64,000 bases of DNA from Rhizobium bangladeshense (GTDB lineage Bacteria; Pseudomonadota; Alphaproteobacteria; Rhizobiales; Rhizobiaceae), in contig NZ_LYPL01000014.1 in assembly GCF_001662075.1 (NCBI RefSeq), positions 62,001 to 126,000 on the forward strand, given 5' to 3'. Shown piece after piece: positions 8,397-17,581 of the stretch. Made by a program: the position numbers and the translations under genes. The notes beneath the pieces were generated by a model. That model saw only the letters and a list, made by a program, of their open reading frames with translations. It ran no database searches and was not told where the DNA came from. Each line of letters opens with the position of its first letter. Positions within the stretch are counted from its first letter, which is position 1.

Positions 8397-8655
8397 ATTG
8401 AATCATTCTGTTGGCTCAAACGGAGTCGGATGGTCGACCGGCCGGCCTGTTTCAGCCAACCCTCCCGCAGATTTGCCTGGCAAATCTGCAAGACTGGAAA
8501 GCGCCGGTCGCACTGATCGCTTCGCCATGGCGAAGCGGTGCGGCCGGTGGGCCGGGCATCTCTAGCCAGGATCAGAGGCGATCGGCTCGGACGTACCAAG
8601 GGCTATGCCCATCGCCATCGCCACTGCCCTAGGACCGAGTGCCTGCTTCCGATTT
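8379..8655 (-). repeat. Dispersed palindromic repeat element, copy 1 (mosaic, one end lost)
   Basis: The left end (AGAGCCTTTCCTGGTTAGAT) and the following ~60 bases match the reverse complement of the right end of copy 2 at 20788-21060. Homology resumes around 8550-8625 (GCCGGGCATCT, CCAGGATCAGAGGCGATCGG, TATGCCCATCGCCA). The central part differs and carries two perfect palindromes at 8467-8489 and 8518-8537. The opposite terminal inverted repeat is not recognisable, so the right border is approximate. It covers the stop codon of the upstream kinase gene. No coding capacity. It resembles rhizobial intergenic mosaic repeats in style; family membership was not verified. Confidence 0.8.
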
Positions 8656-8683
8656 GATATCGTCGGTTGCTGCCGGTGCTTTA

Positions 8684-9241
8684 TTAAAAGGCGATATCGG
8701 CCGCGGGGCGGATTTCCACCGCCGCATTACCCGCGTCGAACCCGTCGAGCGTTTCGTTGTGGTGGGCGACAATCTCGGAGAAGGTGAGGGTCGCAGTATC
8801 GCCTGTGGTATGGCCGTCCGCCACCAGCGTCACATTATAGCCGAGCGAAACGGCGCGCCTGACGGTCGTGTCGACGCAGAATTGCGACATGCAGCCGCCG
8901 ATGACGAGGTGGGTGATCGCCCGTTCGTTCAGGCGCTCGGCGAGATCGGTCTCGAAGAAGGAGTCGGCGCTTTGCTTGCGGACGACGACCTCGCCTTCCT
9001 GCGGCGCAATCTCCCGGCGCAGCGCCCATCCCACCGTGCCGACCGCCAACCGATGACTGCTGTCGCCGTCATGTTGGACCAGCACGACCGGCGCGCCTGC
9101 CTGTCTCGCCTGCGCCTGGAGCGATGCGAGGCGAGCGACGGTTTGATCCAGCGCGGAATCGACGAGAGACTGCCGCTCCGGCTTGGCCTTGCCGGAGAGA
9201 ATTGCATTCTGGACATCAATGATCAGCAGGGCCTTGGTCAT
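8684..9241 (-). CDS. Isochorismatase-family cysteine hydrolase
   Basis: Encodes 185 residues. Family markers are the N-terminal aspartate in ALLIIDVQNAIL, a central lysine-containing segment (EVVVRKQSADSFFETDL), and the nucleophile cysteine in GGCMSQFCVDTTVR followed by GYNVTLVADGHTT. These form the Asp-Lys-Cys triad of nicotinamidase/isochorismatase-like hydrolases. The likely reaction is hydrolysis of an amide or similar bond in a small molecule; the substrate is unknown. It lies downstream of gpr on the same strand, separated by a hairpin, so it is probably an independent unit. Confidence 0.88.
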   Translation of the reverse strand: MTKALLIIDVQNAILSGKAKPERQSLVDSALDQTVARLASLQAQARQAGAPVVLVQHDGDSSHRLAVGTVGWALRREIAPQEGEVVVRKQSADSFFETDLAERLNERAITHLVIGGCMSQFCVDTTVRRAVSLGYNVTLVADGHTTGDTATLTFSEIVAHHNETLDGFDAGNAAVEIRPAADIAF

Positions 9242-9292
9242 TTCGTTCGCGGTTCCATGGCTGAGAAGCAGATAATATCGGCCTCATAAGTG

Positions 9293-9322
9293 AAGCCGCC
9301 TGAGACGTTCAGGCGGCTTTTG
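9293..9322 (-). terminator. Probable transcription terminator hairpin after gpr
   Basis: An inverted repeat AAGCCGCCTGA / TCAGGCGGCTT with a 4-5 base loop lies 20-50 bases beyond the gpr stop. The T-run is better on the + strand (CTTTTG) than on the gpr strand (CTTCACTT). It may act only partly in the gpr direction. Confidence 0.55.
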
Positions 9323-9342
9323 ATCACTGCTATCGGACAGGC

Positions 9343-12300
9343 TTAGCGGAGCCTGCCCGCTGCATGGGCGAGCATGGTGTAGACCTTGCCCGTATCGGAG
9401 GTGAGGTAGGACTGGGTGACGGTCTGGTTCGGGTCGGTGCGGGCGACGTCGGCAAGCAGTTTTTCGAAATCGCCGATATAGCGGTCGACGGCGGTGCGGA
9501 ATTCCGGCTCGCGGTCGTATTTGCGCTTGATCTCGTCGAAGGTCTGCTGGCCCTTCAGCGTGTAGAGGCGGCGGGTGAAAACGTCGCGCTCCCCGCGCTG
9601 GTAACGGCGCCAGAGATCGACCGAGGCATCGTGGTCGATGGCGCGGGCGATATCGACGGAGAGCGAATTCAGCGATTCCACGACATGGCGCGGATTGCGG
9701 CTGTCGTTGCTGCGCGTGGCCGGTGCGGCGGCTTCCGCCGGGCGGGCCGGGGCCCGGGCGGGCGCCTCGTCGGCGGCTTCGTCACGGGATGCGCCGCGCA
9801 GGAGATCGCTGATCCAGCCGCCGCTTTCCCGCGCCGGTTCCTGGTGCCCTGAATCCTGGCGAGCGGGAGCCGGCTGCGGGGCGGCGCGCTGAGCGGCGAC
9901 GGCCGGAGCAGACGGCGCGATCGTTCCACGCAGACCCGTCGCTTCGATCGGCGGCGGTGCCGCCGGCTGCGGTGGCTGAGATGCGACCGGCTGAGCGGGG
10001 CGCGCCGCCGGCTGCACCTTGGCGAGCGAGCGGGCGACGGGCTCGGAGATTTCAAGTTGCTGGCTGGAGCGGCCGACGAGCTGGGAGATATCCTGAAGCG
10101 CCTTGATCTGCTCGGCGACGGCGCGGCGCATGGCCGAGGCGCTTTCCTTAGCTTCCTCGGGCAAGTCGAAGGCGCCGCGCTTCAGTTCGGCGCGGGTGGC
10201 GTCGAGCTCGCTGCGGATGTCGGCGGCGGAGCGGCGGATATCCTCGGTGGCGCCGGAGAAGCGTCCGACGGCATCCTCGATCGCCTCACGCAGCGATTCC
10301 CGCATATGCTGAGCCGCACCGTCGGAGGCACGGCCGGCCTCGCCGAGCATGCGCTCGACTTCCGACAACGAGGCGGTTAGGCCGCCGCGAATGCGGTTGG
10401 AGAGGTCGCCGGAACGGCGCTCGACATTAGCGAAGGTGCCGTCGATCGTCGTGTTGGCTTCCTCGCCGGCGCGGGTGATCGCCTCGCGCATCGTCTCAGC
10501 CGCTTCCTGGGCGCGCTTCTCGGTTTCGGTGAGAATGCGGCCGATATCGGCGAAGGAGGACTGTACGCCCTGGCGCAGATTGCCGGTAACCTGGTTGGAG
10601 CGCTGCTCGGCCCGCTCGAACACGGTCTCGATCATGCCGCCGAGGCCGCGCATGGTCTTTTCGATCTCGTCGGAGCGTTGCACCAGGCTGACGGAGAGCG
10701 CCTGCAGCGCGCCTTCACGCTCCTCGAGCGTGGAGGCAAGGTTGGACTGGGCGGCACCCAGAAGCTGCGAGGCCTGAGTGAGAACCTTGGAATGTTCGTC
10801 GAAGCGGCCGATGATGCCGCCGACCTGCGCCAGTGTCTGGCCCGATATGTCGGAGAGACGGTCGACCTTGCCTTCAAGAAGCCGGGTCGAGGCATTGACC
10901 ATTTCGGCGGCCTTGGTGGCGGAGTCGGCAAAGCGCGTCGTGGTTTCGCCGAGACGTCCATCGACGCTCGTCAGCTGCTCGGCGGCGCGGTTCATCATCA
11001 TGGCCATCGCCGCGCTGCTTTCCGACATGCGCTGGACCAGACCGTTGACATTGCCGACCAGGCTATCCTCGATGGCGCTGACCGCATTGGCAACATTCTC
11101 GGTGCGGGCGGCAACCGCGCTGGCGAGCGCTTCGTTTTCGGCGCGCAGACGGTCGGCGCTGAGGTTGGCGGCGGCGGTGATGCGGGCGGCGGCCTGCTCG
11201 CCGGCATTGGTGTAGCGATCGATGATCGGGCGGGCCGTTTCGTCGAGAATGCGGGTCAATTCAACCGAGCGGCCTGCAAGCATCGAGTTGAGGTCGCGGG
11301 TGCGTTCCTCGAGCGTCGCGCGGATCGAGTTGCCGCGCGCCTCGAGCGCCCGGTCGATGTCGGAGAGGGTGGTATCGATCTCGCGGGCACGCTCCTCGAG
11401 ATTGGAGCGGATGGCGCTGCTGCGAACTTCGAGCGCCCGATCGACATCCGCCATGGTGGCGGAAATCTCGCTGCCGGCCCCCGACAGCGTCGAGCGGATG
11501 GCGTCGCCGCGGGCTTCGAGAGACTGGCCGGCATCCGACAGCGCCTTGGAGATGGCATTGACCTGCGTGCCGACGATCGTCTCGGCCTCGGCGACCTTGT
11601 TGACGATGGCATTGCCGGCTTCCGAGAAAGTCTGGGCGACGGCGGCGGCCTGGGTTGCCAGACGGTTCTGGGCTTCGGCGACGCGGGTGACGATCTGCGA
11701 CGAACGCTCATCCATGGTGCGGGTGAATTCATCGCTCTTTGCATTGAGATCCTCGGCGAATTGCTGGCCGGTCTTGCCGAGCAGTTCGGTGGTTCTCGTC
11801 GCTTCGCCCTCCATTCCCTGGGCTGCTTCGGCCACGGCGCTGCGCAGCGTCGAAGCGAGGCCGGCGGCCTTGCCTTCGATGGTGCGGTTGACGGCCTCGA
11901 GGCCGACGGTCAAAGCGCGATCCATGGTCGAGAGCCGTTCCTCAATGCGCTCGTTGCCGCGGTCGAGGGTTTCGCCGAGGCTTGCCGTGCGGCCCTCGAT
12001 GGCGTCGGTCAGCGTGGTCGTGCTGCGGTCCAGGGTTTCGGCCAGATTGGCGGTCCGGCTGTCGATCGCCTGGGTGAGATTTGCGGCGCTCCCTTCGAGC
12101 GTCGCCGAGATGCGTTGGGTTGTGTCGTCACCAAGCGCGCCGAGACGGGAAATGCCGTCGGCGAGCACGCCGGACAGCTGGCTGCTGGCCGCTTCGACCT
12201 TGTCGGCAACGCCGCCGACGCCGTCACGAATGCGGCTCTCGATGGCAGTCAGGCCCGCTTCCATACGGGAACCGGTCTCTTCAAGGCGTCCCGCAAGGCT

Positions 12301-15300
12301 TGCGACGGACTGGTCGAGATGGGCGGAAAGGCCCTGGGCGGAGCTCGAAATCGTGTTGGCCGCCTCCTGGAAGCGGCCGGCGATCTGACCGGCGCTTGCA
12401 TGCATGCGTTCTTCCAGTGTCTGAGCGCCGGAATCGATCGCCTGACGGATCGAAGCCTCGCGGTCTTCCAGCGACATCTCGAGCATGCTGACGCTCGTCG
12501 CCACCGATGTGCCGATGCTGGTCGCCTGTTCGGTCAGCGTATCGCTGATCAGCCTATGGGCCTGGTTCAGCGACAGGTCGATGGCGTTGGCGCGATCCTC
12601 AAGCGTCGTGCGGATGCGCTCATGGGCAGAATCCAGTCCGCTCTCGATGCGCGCCGCGGCCTCCTCGGCAAGGCCTCCGAGCCGCGCATGGGCATCGCTC
12701 AGGCGGCCTTCGATGCGGCCGGTCAAGCCACCGACGAGATCCTCGAAGCGGGCGCCGCCGGCATCGAGAACGCCCGAGAGGGCTGCACTGTGCTGGGAAA
12801 GCGCATTTTCGAGTCTCTGCTGATTGTCGGCATAGGCGTTATGGATGGCATCGGTCTTGTCGGCAAAGGCGCCGGCGACGCGCGCCTCGGCACTTGCGAC
12901 GGCTTCCATGATGGAATTGCTGCGGGCTTCGAGCGCGCTGTCGAAGCGGCTCTGATTGTCGTCGAGCGAAATGGCGAGCGCCATGGTCTTTTCGTCGAGC
13001 GTATCGGTGAGCCGGTCGTGGCTTGCCGTCACAGCGCCGATGATCGCGGCGGTACGGTGCCCCAAGGCTTCCTCGATGCGAACCTGGCCCTCGTTCAACG
13101 AAGCGGCCAGCGCGCGGGCCTTTTGGTCGAGCACGCCGTTCAGGCGTTCATGCGTGCCGGAGACCGCATTGGTGATCGCATCGGCACCGGATGTCAGCGT
13201 CTCCTCGAGGCGGCTCTGGCTCTCGTTCAACGAGATGGCCAGCGCCATCGCCCGATCGTCGAGTGTCTCGGACAGCCGATCATGGGTGGCGGAAACCGCG
13301 TTGAGGAAGGAATCCGAGCGCGTCTCCAGCGTATCCTGCAGTCGCCGCTGGCCTTCGTTCAAGGTGGCAGCGAGCGCCGATGTATTCTGGTCGAGCGTTT
13401 CGGAGATGCGCTCGTGCGTGCCCGACACGGCCTTGAGGAAGGCCTCGGAGCGAGTCCCTAGCGTGTCTTCGATCCGTGCCTGGCTCTCGTTGATCGCGAT
13501 GGCAAGCGTCATCGCCTTCTCGTCGAGCGTTTCGGAGAAGCGGTCGTAGGTGCCGGAAACGGAATTCAGCAAGGCCGCGGAGCGGGTTTCCAGCGTATCC
13601 TCGATGCGTGCCTGGCTCTCGTTGAGCGAAATGGCAAGTGCCATCGCTTTTTCGTCCAGGGTTTCGGAGAGGCGGTCATGGGTGCCGGAAACGGCATCCA
13701 TCAGGGCGGCGGAGCGGGTTTCGAGCGTATTCTCGATACGGGCCTGGGTCTCGCTCAGCGAGGCGGCGATGGCAGACGCCTTACCGTCCAGCGCCTCGGT
13801 GAAGCGGTCGTGGGTGCCGGAGACAGCATTCAGCAGGGCAGCGGAACGGGTTTCCAGCGTGTCCTCGATGCGAGCCTGGCCTTCGTTCAAGGAAACGGCA
13901 AGCGCCATCGCCTTTTCATCGAGGGTTTCGGCAAGGCGGTCACGCGTGCCGGCGATCGTGCTGAGCAGCGCTTCGGCGCGTGTGCCGAGCGCATCCTCGA
14001 TGCGGGCGTGCCTCTCGTCGAGGGACGTCGTGAGCGCCGCTGCCTTCGTATCGAGTGTTTCCGACAGCCGCTCATGCGTGCCCGACACGGCATTCAGGAA
14101 GGCTGCGGAGCGGGTTTCGAGTGTGTCCTCGATGCGGCTCTGGCTTTCGTTCAAGGAGATGGCGAGCGCCATTGCCTTCTCGTCGAGCGTCTCGGACAGT
14201 CGGTCATGCGTGCCGGAAACGGCGTTCAGCAGGGTGGCGGAGCGCGTTTCGAGCGTATCTTCGATCCGGGCCTGGCTCTCGTTCAGGGAGATGGCAAGCG
14301 CCATGGCCTTCTCGTCGAGCGTTTCGGCGAGACGGTCGTGGGTGCCCGTCACAGCGTTGATGATCGCGTCGGAGCGAGTAGTCAGCGCTTCCTCGAAGCG
14401 GCCGTGATGGCTGGTCAGCGCCTCGACGAGCGCGCCGCCGCGCTCTGCCATGACGCTGTCGATGCGTCCATGCGCGGCGCCGAGCGCCTCGCTGATTTCG
14501 GCTGTGCGCGCCGTAAGCACGCCGCTCAACGCCTCGGCGCGGCCGCCGAAGGCGGTGGTCACCTCTTGCGTGCCGGCGGCAACGGCGGCGCTCAGTTCGG
14601 TGGTGGTGGTGCGCAGCGTGTCGCGGAACTCGGCTGAGCGAGCCTGGAGATTGTTCTGCAGGTCGGAAGTGCCCGATGCAAGCGCCAGCGCGATGTCCGA
14701 CGTCGCATTCTGCAGTGCCGAGGTCAGCTCGCCGGTGCGGCTGGTCAGCGCGGCGGTGATTTCTTCGCTGCGGGTGCCGAGCGTGTTTTCCAGCACTTCG
14801 TGGCTGGTGGCGAGCGCGGTGGCGAGCGCCAGCGAGTGATCCGTCATCGAGGAGCCGATGCGGTCGATGCCGGAATTAAGGATGCCGTCGATCGAATCCG
14901 AGCCGCCGGTCAGCGTCTCGTTGATGCGGGCAAGGCTTTCCATCAGCTTCGTGTCGAGCGAGCCGGTGCGCTTGTCGAAGGCGCTGGTGAATTCGGCGAC
15001 GCGCTCATCGAAGGCGGTCGAAAGTTGGGCGACGGTCGTCTGCAGCCGCTCTTCGAAGAAGCCGGAGCGAAGGTCGAGATCCATGACAGCGTCGTCGGCG
15101 GTGCTCTGCAGGCTCTGGCGGAAGCTTGCGCCCTTTTCGTCAAGCGCGCTGTTCAGCTTCGACAGCACGTCGTCGAGCGTGCCGCCGATGGTGCGTTCGC
15201 CTGATGTCAGGCTTTCGTTGATCTCGCGGGTGCGGGCAATCAGGATTTCGTTGAGCTGATGCGTGCGCTCGTTCAGTGCTGCGTTCAGCTTCTCGGTGCT

Positions 15301-16449
15301 GCTGTCCATGGTCGAGGCGCGCGTCTCGAACTGGCTGAGAAGCTTTTCGCCGTGTTCGTTGAGGTTGACGGAGAGCGCTTCGAGGCGGTTGTCGAATTCG
15401 GTGGCCAGCGCAAAGCCGGACGCGTTGAGCGTCTGGAGCAGGCTATCGGTCTTGGCGGCGAGCAGGCTGCCCATCGACTGCAGGGCACTGTCCGATTTTT
15501 CCAGGATCGTCGCTGCGCGCGTGTCGATCAGCGAGGCGAAGGCTTCGCCCGATGTGGCGAGACGCACAGCGATCTCTTCGGTCGCAAGCGACAGTTCTTC
15601 CTTCAATTGGTCGTGGACGCTGCCGATCGACGTGCGGATGCGGTCGGCATGATTGACGATCGCCTCCCGTTCGGAGCCGAGTTCGTGGACAAGGCCGCGC
15701 ACGCGCAGTTCGTTGTCCGCATAGGAACGCTCCAGCGCGTTGACTTCGGAATGAACCAGCGTTTCCAACTCGGAAGCGCGCGCGATGGTGCGCTCGATGC
15801 CTTCGTTCATGGCCGAGACTTCGCGGCGCACCGCCTGGCCTACGGTCATGATGCGTTCGGAGGCGATGGTTTCCGGCTCTGCCAGGCGCAATGCCACCTC
15901 TGCCATGGAACGGGCGGCGTTGCGCATGTCCTGGGCGCGGGAGATCATGATGGCGAAAGCGTAGAACATCATCACCGGAATGATGATGCCGACCAGGCCG
16001 GCAATGACACCAGGTAGGGCGACGAGGTCGGCCAGCGACCGGATCTGCCAGATCTGCGGCGCATAAAGCAGCGACATCAGGCCGAGGCCCGCCATCACCC
16101 AGAGCACGGAAAACAGGGTGGCGGTGCGCATCGCCGAGCGGTTGGAGGCGCCGTCGAAAGATTTCAGGATCGAGGCGGGCGTATTGCGGCTGGCATCATT
16201 GGCGGGTGCGAAGGCCGGAGCCCTGGAAGCCTGCTCGCCGTTGGCGCCGCGGCGGTTGCGGCGCTGCGCTTCTTCCTGAGCTTGCTGATTACGCACATTC
16301 GATGGATCAGACACATTCCCCTCCGGCGCCTCGGGCGCGTCGCCGCGGCGAGACGGCACATTATCCTTGCCGAAATCGATCTGGAGCGCCTCGTCCAATG
16401 CCTTGAACGCCTTGTCCTCTATCGACTCATTGTATTTGTTATTCGCCAT
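9343..16449 (-). CDS. gpr: Giant coiled-coil growth pole ring protein (GPR/RgsE-like)
   Basis: Encodes 2368 residues from ATG 16449 (GAGG ribosome site; a longer frame to 16563 is unlikely). The N-terminal ~100 residues are polar. Two membrane helices follow at about 110-130 (LFSVLWVMAGLGLMSLLYA) and 145-169 (GVIAGLVGIIIPVMMFYAFA). A very long alpha-helical region with 11- and 44-residue periodicity follows, with 11 near-identical 44-residue tandem repeats at residues 702-1185. Next is a Pro/Ala/Gln-rich linker (about 2130-2240), then a compact C-terminal domain of about 120 residues (HVVESLNSLSVDIARAID to the end). Size, two N-terminal helices and apolipoprotein-like repeats match A. tumefaciens GPR and S. 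meliloti RgsE, which form a ring at the growing pole and are needed for polar growth. Orthology is inferred from architecture, not alignment. Confidence 0.88.
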   Translation of the reverse strand: MANNKYNESIEDKAFKALDEALQIDFGKDNVPSRRGDAPEAPEGNVSDPSNVRNQQAQEEAQRRNRRGANGEQASRAPAFAPANDASRNTPASILKSFDGASNRSAMRTATLFSVLWVMAGLGLMSLLYAPQIWQIRSLADLVALPGVIAGLVGIIIPVMMFYAFAIMISRAQDMRNAARSMAEVALRLAEPETIASERIMTVGQAVRREVSAMNEGIERTIARASELETLVHSEVNALERSYADNELRVRGLVHELGSEREAIVNHADRIRTSIGSVHDQLKEELSLATEEIAVRLATSGEAFASLIDTRAATILEKSDSALQSMGSLLAAKTDSLLQTLNASGFALATEFDNRLEALSVNLNEHGEKLLSQFETRASTMDSSTEKLNAALNERTHQLNEILIARTREINESLTSGERTIGGTLDDVLSKLNSALDEKGASFRQSLQSTADDAVMDLDLRSGFFEERLQTTVAQLSTAFDERVAEFTSAFDKRTGSLDTKLMESLARINETLTGGSDSIDGILNSGIDRIGSSMTDHSLALATALATSHEVLENTLGTRSEEITAALTSRTGELTSALQNATSDIALALASGTSDLQNNLQARSAEFRDTLRTTTTELSAAVAAGTQEVTTAFGGRAEALSGVLTARTAEISEALGAAHGRIDSVMAERGGALVEALTSHHGRFEEALTTRSDAIINAVTGTHDRLAETLDEKAMALAISLNESQARIEDTLETRSATLLNAVSGTHDRLSETLDEKAMALAISLNESQSRIEDTLETRSAAFLNAVSGTHERLSETLDTKAAALTTSLDERHARIEDALGTRAEALLSTIAGTRDRLAETLDEKAMALAVSLNEGQARIEDTLETRSAALLNAVSGTHDRFTEALDGKASAIAASLSETQARIENTLETRSAALMDAVSGTHDRLSETLDEKAMALAISLNESQARIEDTLETRSAALLNSVSGTYDRFSETLDEKAMTLAIAINESQARIEDTLGTRSEAFLKAVSGTHERISETLDQNTSALAATLNEGQRRLQDTLETRSDSFLNAVSATHDRLSETLDDRAMALAISLNESQSRLEETLTSGADAITNAVSGTHERLNGVLDQKARALAASLNEGQVRIEEALGHRTAAIIGAVTASHDRLTDTLDEKTMALAISLDDNQSRFDSALEARSNSIMEAVASAEARVAGAFADKTDAIHNAYADNQQRLENALSQHSAALSGVLDAGGARFEDLVGGLTGRIEGRLSDAHARLGGLAEEAAARIESGLDSAHERIRTTLEDRANAIDLSLNQAHRLISDTLTEQATSIGTSVATSVSMLEMSLEDREASIRQAIDSGAQTLEERMHASAGQIAGRFQEAANTISSSAQGLSAHLDQSVASLAGRLEETGSRMEAGLTAIESRIRDGVGGVADKVEAASSQLSGVLADGISRLGALGDDTTQRISATLEGSAANLTQAIDSRTANLAETLDRSTTTLTDAIEGRTASLGETLDRGNERIEERLSTMDRALTVGLEAVNRTIEGKAAGLASTLRSAVAEAAQGMEGEATRTTELLGKTGQQFAEDLNAKSDEFTRTMDERSSQIVTRVAEAQNRLATQAAAVAQTFSEAGNAIVNKVAEAETIVGTQVNAISKALSDAGQSLEARGDAIRSTLSGAGSEISATMADVDRALEVRSSAIRSNLEERAREIDTTLSDIDRALEARGNSIRATLEERTRDLNSMLAGRSVELTRILDETARPIIDRYTNAGEQAAARITAAANLSADRLRAENEALASAVAARTENVANAVSAIEDSLVGNVNGLVQRMSESSAAMAMMMNRAAEQLTSVDGRLGETTTRFADSATKAAEMVNASTRLLEGKVDRLSDISGQTLAQVGGIIGRFDEHSKVLTQASQLLGAAQSNLASTLEEREGALQALSVSLVQRSDEIEKTMRGLGGMIETVFERAEQRSNQVTGNLRQGVQSSFADIGRILTETEKRAQEAAETMREAITRAGEEANTTIDGTFANVERRSGDLSNRIRGGLTASLSEVERMLGEAGRASDGAAQHMRESLREAIEDAVGRFSGATEDIRRSAADIRSELDATRAELKRGAFDLPEEAKESASAMRRAVAEQIKALQDISQLVGRSSQQLEISEPVARSLAKVQPAARPAQPVASQPPQPAAPPPIEATGLRGTIAPSAPAVAAQRAAPQPAPARQDSGHQEPARESGGWISDLLRGASRDEAADEAPARAPARPAEAAAPATRSNDSRNPRHVVESLNSLSVDIARAIDHDASVDLWRRYQRGERDVFTRRLYTLKGQQTFDEIKRKYDREPEFRTAVDRYIGDFEKLLADVARTDPNQTVTQSYLTSDTGKVYTMLAHAAGRLR
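12895..14346 (-). repeat. Eleven in-frame 132-bp tandem repeats inside gpr
   Basis: Translation gives 11 consecutive units of exactly 44 residues with consensus opening GTHDRLSETLDEKAMALAIS, a middle LNESQARIEDTLETRS, and closing AALLNAVS. No insertions or deletions occur between units. Units 1, 2, 4 and 6 are almost identical; units 3, 5 and 8-11 are more diverged. 44 equals four 11-residue hendecads, as in apolipoprotein-like and right-handed coiled-coil proteins. Looser repeats of the same type flank the array on both sides. Confidence 0.95.
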
Positions 16450-16913
16450 TCGGATACGCCTCGTTACTGTCGGCCGGTCCGCCAGCGCTGCCCAGGCTTC
16501 CGCCTCACCCCGGAACAACTTTGCCGTTACGGCCCTCCATCCCAACCGCGGACGGATAAGCATGTCATTTCAGAGTAGATAGCCGCTTTTTCAAACGGAA
16601 GGTATCAAAACACTACCATTATCCACTCACTCGGCAAAGGCGCGTACCATAAACCCGCTCCACCAGTATCGTAGTGACACATCTGGGCTCTTCACACAAT
16701 TAATGAAGGCTTGAGATTTGCGGCTCGTTAACCTGTTGTTAACAATTTTGAATCCTCGACCCCGCTTAAAAACCAATAATTTAGGGATATTTAACGGACA
16801 TTAACCATACGCCGAGATTTCCGCGCCCGCTGTGCCGGAATTTAACGTGATGGCCACCCTCCTGGCGCAGAACTGTTGCAAGTGCGGACGACGTGAGACG
16901 GGAGAATTGGCAA
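16450..16913. other. AT-rich divergent promoter region between gpr and hpt
   Basis: This 464-base stretch is markedly more AT-rich than its surroundings, especially 16600-16810, and holds the TTAA motifs described separately. No coding frame with a ribosome site is visible apart from the spurious 5' extension of gpr. It must carry the promoters of both flanking genes. Confidence 0.6.
16728..16742. promoter_or_regulatory. CtrA-type binding site TTAA-N7-TTAA
   Basis: The exact full-length CtrA motif TTAA CCTGTTG TTAA lies in the AT-rich region between divergent gpr and hpt, 279 bases before the gpr ATG and 172 before the hpt ATG. A second near-match (TTAA-N6-TTAA) is at 16791-16804. CtrA is the master cell-cycle regulator of alphaproteobacteria; control of gpr or hpt by it is an inference. 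Confidence 0.55.
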
Positions 16914-17297
16914 ATGGCGGCCCAGATGGCAGCATTGAATATCGTATTCGAGGCGCCGGACAATGCAAAGGGACCGTGTCCCTCGAAAGTCCGGCCGATC
17001 GACCTGGTTCATCTCGCAAAGCAAACGATGGGCGACAAGACGCTGGAAATCGAAGTCCTTCAGATGTTTGCCCGTCAAGCCCGAGCGTGCCTTCAGGATA
17101 TTGCGAGCGGCGAGGCCGTGCGTGTCGGGGCCGCCGCGCACAGGCTGAAAGGCGCAGCAAGCTCGGTGGGCGCATTCCGCGTGTCGCAGACCGCGGAAGT
17201 CATCGAGGCGACCGGCGGCGATGCCGGCACGATGGCGGCGCTGGGCGCCGCCGTTCTCGACGCGGAGAATTTCATCCTGAAGCTCTGCCGCGGCTGA
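16914..17297 (+). CDS. Small Hpt-domain phosphotransfer protein
   Basis: Encodes 127 residues from ATG 16914, 9 bases after a GGGAGA ribosome site. A single histidine phosphotransfer domain covers most of the protein, with the phospho-accepting histidine in GAAAHRLKGAASSVGA followed by a helix containing LGAAVLDAENF. It has no kinase or receiver domain, so it would shuttle phosphoryl groups between a hybrid kinase and a response regulator in the cytoplasm. Partners are unknown. Its position, divergent from gpr across a CtrA-type box, makes a cell-cycle link attractive but unproven. Confidence 0.88.
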   Translation: MAAQMAALNIVFEAPDNAKGPCPSKVRPIDLVHLAKQTMGDKTLEIEVLQMFARQARACLQDIASGEAVRVGAAAHRLKGAASSVGAFRVSQTAEVIEATGGDAGTMAALGAAVLDAENFILKLCRG

Positions 17298-17581
17298 TCT
17301 TTCTGCCGCTCGTTCGAGCCGCGGCGCGCGCGTATTCAGGCGCGCAAGCGAGGCTGTGGCAGTTTGAATGGCGGTATGATCCTATCCTTAAGCAATCATG
17401 CGGCAGGCCCGTTGTTCCATTGCGGAACCACGGGTCTTTTTGCGACGTCCGATATGACGCATTGAAGACGGCGGGCGACGGCCTGATCTGCGAGGTTATG
17501 GCGAATTTCCGAATGTTGACTGACGCGTCGAATTGTCGGAAGTAAAGCCGCCCACCCATTTCAAGACCGGAAATAGTGCTG

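Noticed and set aside
8467..8537. CRISPR-like or phage operator palindromes
   Set aside because: Two different palindromes, no regular repeats or spacers; they belong to the dispersed element.
10678..13461. 927-residue + strand open frame opposite gpr
   Set aside because: High-GC antisense shadow of the gpr repeats; composition (Gly/Ala/Arg-rich) is non-coding and no start signal is present.
13550..14637. Serine-rich + strand frames with apparent repeats
   Set aside because: Their repeats are the mirror of the gpr tandem repeats on the opposite strand.
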